From positions 1 through 64,000 of the forward strand of contig NZ_JFHN01000056.1 of NCBI RefSeq assembly GCF_000590885.1: DNA of 64,000 nucleotides, in the 5' to 3' direction. Position numbers and translations under genes: made by a program. The notes below the pieces were generated by a model that worked only from the letters and a program-made list of their open reading frames with translations, was not told the DNA's origin and did not search any database. Source of the stretch: Erwinia mallotivora (lineage in GTDB: Bacteria > Pseudomonadota > Gammaproteobacteria > Enterobacterales > Enterobacteriaceae). Position 1 is the stretch's first letter; every line of letters starts with the position of its first letter. This document shows, in pieces, positions 58,699 through 64,000 of the stretch.

Positions 58699-59928
58699 AT
58701 GGCATTTTCCCAGGCAGTGAGTGGCTTAAACGCCGCCGCCAGCAACCTTGACGTTATCGGCAACAACATCGCCAACTCGGCGACCGTTGGTTTTAAATCT
58801 GCCAGCGTCTCTTTCGCCGATATGTTCGCCGACTCGAAAGTGGGTCTGGGAACCAAAGTGGCGGCGGTGACGCAGGATTTCAGTGACGGAACCACCACCT
58901 CTACCAGCCGTGGCCTTGACGTGGCGATCAGCCAGTCCGGCTTTTTCCGCCTGGCTGACACCAGCGGTGCGGTTTACTACAGCCGTAACGGCCAGTTCAC
59001 GCTGGATTCAGACCGTAATATCGTTAACTCCGATGGTCTGAAACTGACCGGCTACCCGGCAACCGGTACACCGCCAACCGTGCAGACCGGTGCGAACCCG
59101 GTGGCGCTGAGCATCCCAACCACCGCGATGCCGGCAAAAGCCACCACCACTGCGGCGATCACCGCTAACCTGAACTCAACGGATACCGTGCCAACCACCA
59201 CGCCGTTTGATTCAACCAATACCGCGACCTACAACAGCAAAGCGTCAATGACCACCTATGACTCGCTGGGTAACGCGCACACTATCAACCTGTACTTTGT
59301 CAAGGGTGCAACCGACAGCACCACCGACCCGACTAACCCGACCACCACCTGGAACGTGCAGGCTGTGGACTCGAGCACCGGTGCCAGTGCGGGCAGCTGG
59401 GATATGACCTTTAACAGCAGCGGTCAGCTGACCTCCACCGCCACCCAGACGATCAGCATGGCCACGCTGAACGGTTCTTCTCCGAGCACCTTCGCGCTGG
59501 ATCTGACCGGCAGTCAGCAGCAGAACACCGGCACCGACACCTTCGGCAACCCAACGCAGAACGGTTACAAGCCAGGCGACCTGACCAGCTACCAGATCAA
59601 TGACGACGGCACCGTGGTCGGCAACTACTCCAACGAGCAGACCCAGACGCTGGGACAGATTGCGCTGGCTAACTTTGCCAACCCGGAAGGGCTTAAATCT
59701 GAAGGTAACAACGTCTGGTCAGCTACCGCTTCTTCCGGACAGGCGCTGGTCGGTCTGGCGGGCACCGGTAACCTCGGCACCTTGACGGCAGGCGCGGTGG
59801 AGTCTTCCAACGTTGACCTGAGTAAAGAGCTGGTGAACATGATCGTGGCGCAGCGTAACTATCAGTCTAACGCCCAGACCATCAAAACCCAGGACCAGAT
59901 CCTCAACACCCTGGTCAACCTGCGTTAA
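58699..59928 (+). CDS. flgE: Flagellar hook protein FlgE
   Basis: This is the 409-residue hook subunit. The rod-family N-terminus (FSQAVSGLNAAASNLDVIGN) and C-terminus (ELVNMIVAQRNYQSNAQTIK) flank a Thr/Ser/Asn-rich variable middle. It is preceded by CAGGAG. Confidence 0.96.
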   Translation: MAFSQAVSGLNAAASNLDVIGNNIANSATVGFKSASVSFADMFADSKVGLGTKVAAVTQDFSDGTTTSTSRGLDVAISQSGFFRLADTSGAVYYSRNGQFTLDSDRNIVNSDGLKLTGYPATGTPPTVQTGANPVALSIPTTAMPAKATTTAAITANLNSTDTVPTTTPFDSTNTATYNSKASMTTYDSLGNAHTINLYFVKGATDSTTDPTNPTTTWNVQAVDSSTGASAGSWDMTFNSSGQLTSTATQTISMATLNGSSPSTFALDLTGSQQQNTGTDTFGNPTQNGYKPGDLTSYQINDDGTVVGNYSNEQTQTLGQIALANFANPEGLKSEGNNVWSATASSGQALVGLAGTGNLGTLTAGAVESSNVDLSKELVNMIVAQRNYQSNAQTIKTQDQILNTLVNLR

Positions 59929-59949
59929 CCTGGCTAACAGGGGAGTCAA

Positions 59950-60705
59950 ATGGATCACGCGATATATACCGCAATGGGGGCTGCCACTCAGACCCTCGAT
60001 CAGCAGGCAGTGACGGCAAGCAACCTTGCCAACGCCTCCACGCCGGGTTTCCGTGCGCAGCTTAATGCGCTGCGTGCGGTGCCGGTGGAAGGGCTGTCGC
60101 TGCCCACCCGCACGCTGGTGACGGGGTCCACCCCGGGTGCCGATATGACGCCTGGGGCAATGGACTATACCGAGCGCCCACTGGATGTCGCCGTTCGTCA
60201 GGATGGCTGGCTGGCAGTGCAGGCGGCAGATGGCACAGAGGCCTATACCCGCAACGGTAACATGGAACTCAACCCGGCCGGACAGCTCACCATCCAGGGT
60301 AACCTGGTGATGGGCGACGGCGGGCCGATTGCCGTGCCGCAAGGGGCGCAGGTGACCATCGCGGCTGACGGTTCGATTACCGCGTTGAATGCAGGCGATG
60401 CCCCTAATGCCACAGTTCAGTTGGGCCGTCTGAAACTGGTGAAAGCCACCGGTTCAGAAGTGACGCGCGGTGATGACGGCCTGTTCCGTCTCACCGCCAG
60501 CGCCCAGGCGCAGCGTGGTGCCGTGTTGCAAAACGATCCCACCGTTCAGGTTATGCCTGGCGTGCTGGAGGGAAGCAACGTCAATTCAACGCAAACCATG
60601 GTTGACATGATTGCAAACTCACGCCGCTTTGAGATGCAGATGAAAGTGATCTCCAGCGTCGATGACAATGAACAACGCGCTAACCAGCTGCTGTCAATGA
60701 GCTGA
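59950..60705 (+). CDS. flgF: Flagellar basal-body rod protein FlgF
   Basis: This is the 251-residue proximal rod protein, starting [20 protein letters not shown] with [13 protein letters not shown]. The C-terminal [18 protein letters not shown] fits FlgF. Confidence 0.95.
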   Translation: MDHAIYTAMGAATQTLDQQAVTASNLANASTPGFRAQLNALRAVPVEGLSLPTRTLVTGSTPGADMTPGAMDYTERPLDVAVRQDGWLAVQAADGTEAYTRNGNMELNPAGQLTIQGNLVMGDGGPIAVPQGAQVTIAADGSITALNAGDAPNATVQLGRLKLVKATGSEVTRGDDGLFRLTASAQAQRGAVLQNDPTVQVMPGVLEGSNVNSTQTMVDMIANSRRFEMQMKVISSVDDNEQRANQLLSMS

Positions 60706-60722
60706 GGACAGAGGAAAACCCA

Positions 60723-61505
60723 ATGATTCGCTCTTTATGGATTGCCAAAACCGGTCTTGACGCCCAGCAAACTAATATGGACGTCATCTCCAACAACCTG
60801 GCTAACGTCAGCACCAACGGCTTTAAACGCCAGCGTGCCGTATTTGAAGATTTGATGTACCAGACCATTCGTCAGCCCGGCGCGCAGTCGTCCGAGCAGA
60901 CCACTCTACCTTCCGGGATGCAGTTAGGTACGGGTACGCGTCCGGTGGCGACGGAACGTCTGCACACCCAGGGCAACCTGAACAAAACCGACTCCTCAAA
61001 AGACGTGGCGATCAGCGGCCAGGGTTATTTTCAGGTGCAGATGCCTGATGGCACCACCGCTTACACCCGTGACGGTTCATTTCAGACTGACCAGAACGGT
61101 CAGCTGGTCACTAACGCTGGCTTCCCGGTGCAGCCGGCCATCACTATCCCGGCTAACGCCCTGAGCATGACCATCGGTCGTGACGGTGTGGTCAGCGTCA
61201 CCCAGCAGGGCCAGACCGCCGCCGTTCAGGTTGGTCAGCTGACGCTGAGCACCTTTATTAACGACGCCGGTCTGGAAAGCATGGGTGAAAACCTGTACCA
61301 GGAAACCCAGGCCTCCGGTGCACCGACCGACAGCACGCCGGGTAACAACGGCGCGGGGCTGCTCTATCAGGGCTATGTTGAAACCTCTAACGTTAACGTG
61401 GCGGAAGAGCTGGTCAGTATGATCCAGACCCAGCGTGCCTACGAGATCAACAGTAAGGCAATCAGCACCTCCGATCAGATGCTGGCGAAATTAACTCAGC
61501 TGTAA
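60723..61505 (+). CDS. flgG: Flagellar distal rod protein FlgG
   Basis: This is the 260-residue distal rod protein, with the length of the E. coli protein. The start [20 protein letters not shown] and the C-terminal [20 protein letters not shown] are diagnostic. A hairpin without T-run (GCCGGG-TTCG-CCCGGC) lies just behind it. Confidence 0.97.
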   Translation: MIRSLWIAKTGLDAQQTNMDVISNNLANVSTNGFKRQRAVFEDLMYQTIRQPGAQSSEQTTLPSGMQLGTGTRPVATERLHTQGNLNKTDSSKDVAISGQGYFQVQMPDGTTAYTRDGSFQTDQNGQLVTNAGFPVQPAITIPANALSMTIGRDGVVSVTQQGQTAAVQVGQLTLSTFINDAGLESMGENLYQETQASGAPTDSTPGNNGAGLLYQGYVETSNVNVAEELVSMIQTQRAYEINSKAISTSDQMLAKLTQL

Positions 61506-61567
61506 CAGTAAAAGCCGGGTTCGCCCGGCGCTAATGACAAGAACTTTTTCATTAAGGTCGTGATTCC

Positions 61568-62269
61568 ATGGCGCAGCAAATCTCAATGCCTGGACGTTTG
61601 TTGGTAGCCACGTTGCTCCTGACGCTTAACGGTTGTGCTTTAGTTCCCCGTAAACCGCTGGTCGAAGGATCGACAACGGCCGAACCGCTGCCTGCGTCAC
61701 CGCAGGTGGTTAACGGTTCCATTTTTCAGGGCATCATGCCGATGAACTACGGCTATCAGCCGCTGTTTGAAGACAGACGCCCACGCAATATTGGCGATAC
61801 GCTGACCATTACCCTCCAGGAAAACGTCAGCGCCAGTAAAAGTTCTACCGCGTCGGCCGGACGCGATGGCAGCGCCACGGCGGGCCTGACGGCGGTCCCC
61901 AGCGCGATGGCTGGTCTGCTGGGTGGCGACAAAGCCACCGTTGACGGCAGCGGCAAGAATACCTTTGCAGGTAAGGGTGGCGCGACGGCGAATAACACCT
62001 TTACCGGCACCATCACCGTTACCGTGAATCAGGTTCTGCCCAACGGCAACCTGAAAGTGGTCGGTGAAAAACAGATTGAGATTAACCAGGGCACCGAATT
62101 CATCCGCTTTTCGGGCGTGGTCAACCCACGCACCATCAGCGGCAGCAACAGCGTGATTTCGACCCAGGTGGCGGATGCCCGCATTGAATACATCGGCAAC
62201 GGTTATATCAATGAGGCACAGACGATGGGCTGGCTGCAACGGTTCTTCCTGAACCTGTCACCATTCTGA
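61568..62269 (+). CDS. flgH: Flagellar L-ring lipoprotein FlgH
   Basis: This 233-residue outer-membrane lipoprotein forms the L ring. The lipobox LNGC lies at about residues 20-23. [18 protein letters not shown] and the C-terminal [22 protein letters not shown] fit the family. Confidence 0.96.
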   Translation: MAQQISMPGRLLVATLLLTLNGCALVPRKPLVEGSTTAEPLPASPQVVNGSIFQGIMPMNYGYQPLFEDRRPRNIGDTLTITLQENVSASKSSTASAGRDGSATAGLTAVPSAMAGLLGGDKATVDGSGKNTFAGKGGATANNTFTGTITVTVNQVLPNGNLKVVGEKQIEINQGTEFIRFSGVVNPRTISGSNSVISTQVADARIEYIGNGYINEAQTMGWLQRFFLNLSPF

Positions 62270-62278
62270 GAGGCGATA

Positions 62279-63376
62279 ATGCGTAGATTTCTTCAACTCA
62301 CCCTGCTGCTGCTGGCGACCGTCAGCTCACTGGCCTGGGCCGATCGCATCCGCGATCTGACCACCGTGGGTGGCGTGCGGGATAACTCCCTGATTGGTTA
62401 CGGGCTGGTGGTGGGACTGGACGGCTCCGGTGACCAGACCACCCAGACGCCGTTTACCACCCAGAGTCTGAACAACATGCTGTCACAACTGGGGATCACC
62501 GTCCCCAGCGGCACTAATATGCAGCTGAAAAACGTTGCGGCAGTGATGGTCACCGCCAAACTGCCGGCGTTTGGCCGTCAGGGCCAGGTGATTGACGTGG
62601 TGGTCTCCTCGATGGGTAACGCCAAAAGCCTGCGCGGCGGAACGCTGCTGATGACGCCTTTAAAAGGGGTTGATAATCAGGTCTACGCGCTGGCGCAGGG
62701 CAACATTCTGGTGGGGGGAGCGGGTGCGTCAGCCGGTGGCAGCAGCGTAACCGTTAATCAGGTAAACGGCGGACGGATCACCGGGGGCGCGACCATCGAG
62801 CGTGAACTGGCCAGTAATTTTGGTACTTCCAACGTCATCAACCTGTTCCTTAATGAAGAAGACTTCAGCATGGCGCAGCGCATTGCTGATGCGATCAACG
62901 CCCGCTATGGCTCGGCGCAGGCGCTGGATGGCCGTACCGTACAGGTGCGGGTTTCTGCCAACGGCACCTCTCAGGTGCGGTTGCTGGCGGAGATTCAGGA
63001 CATTGACGTCTCGGTTCCGCTTCAGGATGCCAAAGTCATTATCAACTCGCGTACCGGCTCGGTGGTGATGAACCGCGAAGTGATGCTCAGCAGCTGTGCC
63101 ATCGCGCAGGGTAACCTGTCGGTCACCGTTAATCAGTCACAGAACGTCAGTCAGCCCAATACGCCGTTTGGCGGCGGGCAGACGGTGGTAACACCGCAAA
63201 CCCAGATCGATATGCGTCAGAGCGGCGGCTCGCTGCAAAGCGTCAATGCCAGCGCCAACCTGAACAGCGTGGTGCGTGCCCTGAATGCGCTGGGGGCATC
63301 GCCTATCGACCTGATGTCCATTTTGCAGGCGATGCAGAGTGCAGGCTGTCTGCACGCCAAACTGGAAATAATCTGA
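62279..63376 (+). CDS. flgI: Flagellar P-ring protein FlgI
   Basis: The 365-residue periplasmic P-ring subunit has a signal peptide ending SLAWA. The mature start [21 protein letters not shown] is highly conserved. Its stop overlaps the flgJ start codon by one base. Confidence 0.97.
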   Translation: MRRFLQLTLLLLATVSSLAWADRIRDLTTVGGVRDNSLIGYGLVVGLDGSGDQTTQTPFTTQSLNNMLSQLGITVPSGTNMQLKNVAAVMVTAKLPAFGRQGQVIDVVVSSMGNAKSLRGGTLLMTPLKGVDNQVYALAQGNILVGGAGASAGGSSVTVNQVNGGRITGGATIERELASNFGTSNVINLFLNEEDFSMAQRIADAINARYGSAQALDGRTVQVRVSANGTSQVRLLAEIQDIDVSVPLQDAKVIINSRTGSVVMNREVMLSSCAIAQGNLSVTVNQSQNVSQPNTPFGGGQTVVTPQTQIDMRQSGGSLQSVNASANLNSVVRALNALGASPIDLMSILQAMQSAGCLHAKLEII

Positions 63377-64000
63377 TGGGTGATTCTCAATCTCTGATGA
63401 GTGCGGCTTACGACAGCCGCTCACTGAACAACCTGAAACGTCAGGCCAGCAGCGACCCGAAAGCACACGCAAGGGAAGTAGCAAAGCAGGTGGAAGGGAT
63501 GTTTGTACAGATGATGTTAAAAAGCATGCGTGACGCGCTGCCGCAGGATGGACTGCTCAGCACCGAGCAAACGCGCCTGTATACCTCAATGTACGATCAG
63601 CAGATTGGGCAGCAGATTGCCGCAAAAGGACTGGGACTGGCCGACATGATGGTCAAACAGATGGAACAGGCCACCACGCCCGATGAAAAAGCGGGCACCG
63701 TGCCGATGCTGCTGGATAAGAACTTTATTAATACCCTGCCGCCGCTGGCGATGGAGCAGCTGGTACGCAAAGCGGTGCCGCGCCTGCCCGCTGCTGATAC
63801 CCCGCTCAGCGGTGACAGCAGCGATTTTATCGCGCAGCTGTCGCAACCTGCGCAGCAGGCCAGTGCGGAAAGCGGTATCCCGCACCACCTGATCCTCGCC
63901 CAGGCGGCGCTGGAATCAGGCTGGGGACAGCGGCAGATCCGTACCGCAGATGGCAAGCCAAGCTACAACATTTTTGGTATCAAAGCCTCCGGCAACTGGC
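63376..64000 (+). CDS. flgJ: Flagellar rod cap / peptidoglycan hydrolase FlgJ (partial)
   Basis: The first 208 codons are in the window and the rest lies beyond it. The N-terminal rod-cap domain (residues about 1-120, with KQVEGMFVQMMLKSMRDALP) is followed by the start of the glucosaminidase domain with HHLILAQAALESGWGQRQI, where the Glu is the expected catalytic acid, and YNIFGIKASGNW. It cuts peptidoglycan so that the rod can pass. Confidence 0.96.
   Translation, partial: MGDSQSLMSAAYDSRSLNNLKRQASSDPKAHAREVAKQVEGMFVQMMLKSMRDALPQDGLLSTEQTRLYTSMYDQQIGQQIAAKGLGLADMMVKQMEQATTPDEKAGTVPMLLDKNFINTLPPLAMEQLVRKAVPRLPAADTPLSGDSSDFIAQLSQPAQQASAESGIPHHLILAQAALESGWGQRQIRTADGKPSYNIFGIKASGNW

Overview
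The window is a chromosome segment of an Enterobacterales bacterium, most likely an Erwiniaceae member (Erwinia/Pantoea-like). The backbone genes (uvrY-uvrC-pgsA, opgGH, lpxL, trhO, solA, bssS, dinI, pyrC, rimJ, murJ, flg genes) match the E. coli proteins closely and run in largely E. coli-like order. An AHL synthase beside sdiA and a complete-looking aryl polyene cluster point away from E. coli itself. The genus is an inference; no database was searched.

Layout. 1-7334: DUF4396 membrane protein, sdiA with a luxI-type AHL synthase directly downstream, a GlpM-like gene and yecF on the minus strand, then uvrY-uvrC-pgsA and the tRNA trio Gly-Cys-Leu. 7335 to about 14800: an accessory island behind tRNA-Leu. 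It holds a decayed tyrosine integrase, an IS200 copy with a stop in its transposase, and three loci coding for peptidoglycan-attacking proteins, each next to a likely immunity gene: an amidase fragment with a DUF3828 protein, a Tlde1-type DUF2778 protein with a small membrane protein, and a pesticin/T4-lysozyme-like muramidase with an LprI-like protein. A prohibitin-like SPFH protein and an unknown membrane protein follow.

15421-28948: sixteen tightly overlapping genes in the order apeC to apeR, a type II polyketide-like aryl polyene pigment pathway with its acyltransferases, LolA-like carrier, MMPL exporter and lipoprotein. The last gene, apeR, carries an in-frame TAA that removes the conserved C-terminal ketosynthase loop. 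A TonB-dependent siderophore receptor, two tiny membrane proteins and clsC follow.

33932-52875: core cell-envelope and housekeeping block: opgC divergent from opgGH, yceK, msyB, lpxL, trhO, yceI-yceJ, solA, bssS, dinI (with a clear LexA box), pyrC, yceB, rimJ-yceH, mviM and murJ. Compared with E. coli, mdtG, yceO, grxB and mdtH are absent from their usual places. 53006-54799 is an unusual metallophosphoesterase joined to two beta-trefoil-like repeats, inserted between murJ and the flagellar genes. 55492-64000: flgN-flgM-flgA on the minus strand, with a sigma-28 promoter before flgM, and flgBCDEFGHIJ on the plus strand; flgJ runs off the window end.

The most noteworthy region is the island at 9.1-12.5 kb, where toxin genes are broken or bare while their partner genes look intact. 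Also notable are the damaged apeR, the sdiA-luxI pairing and the phosphoesterase-trefoil protein.
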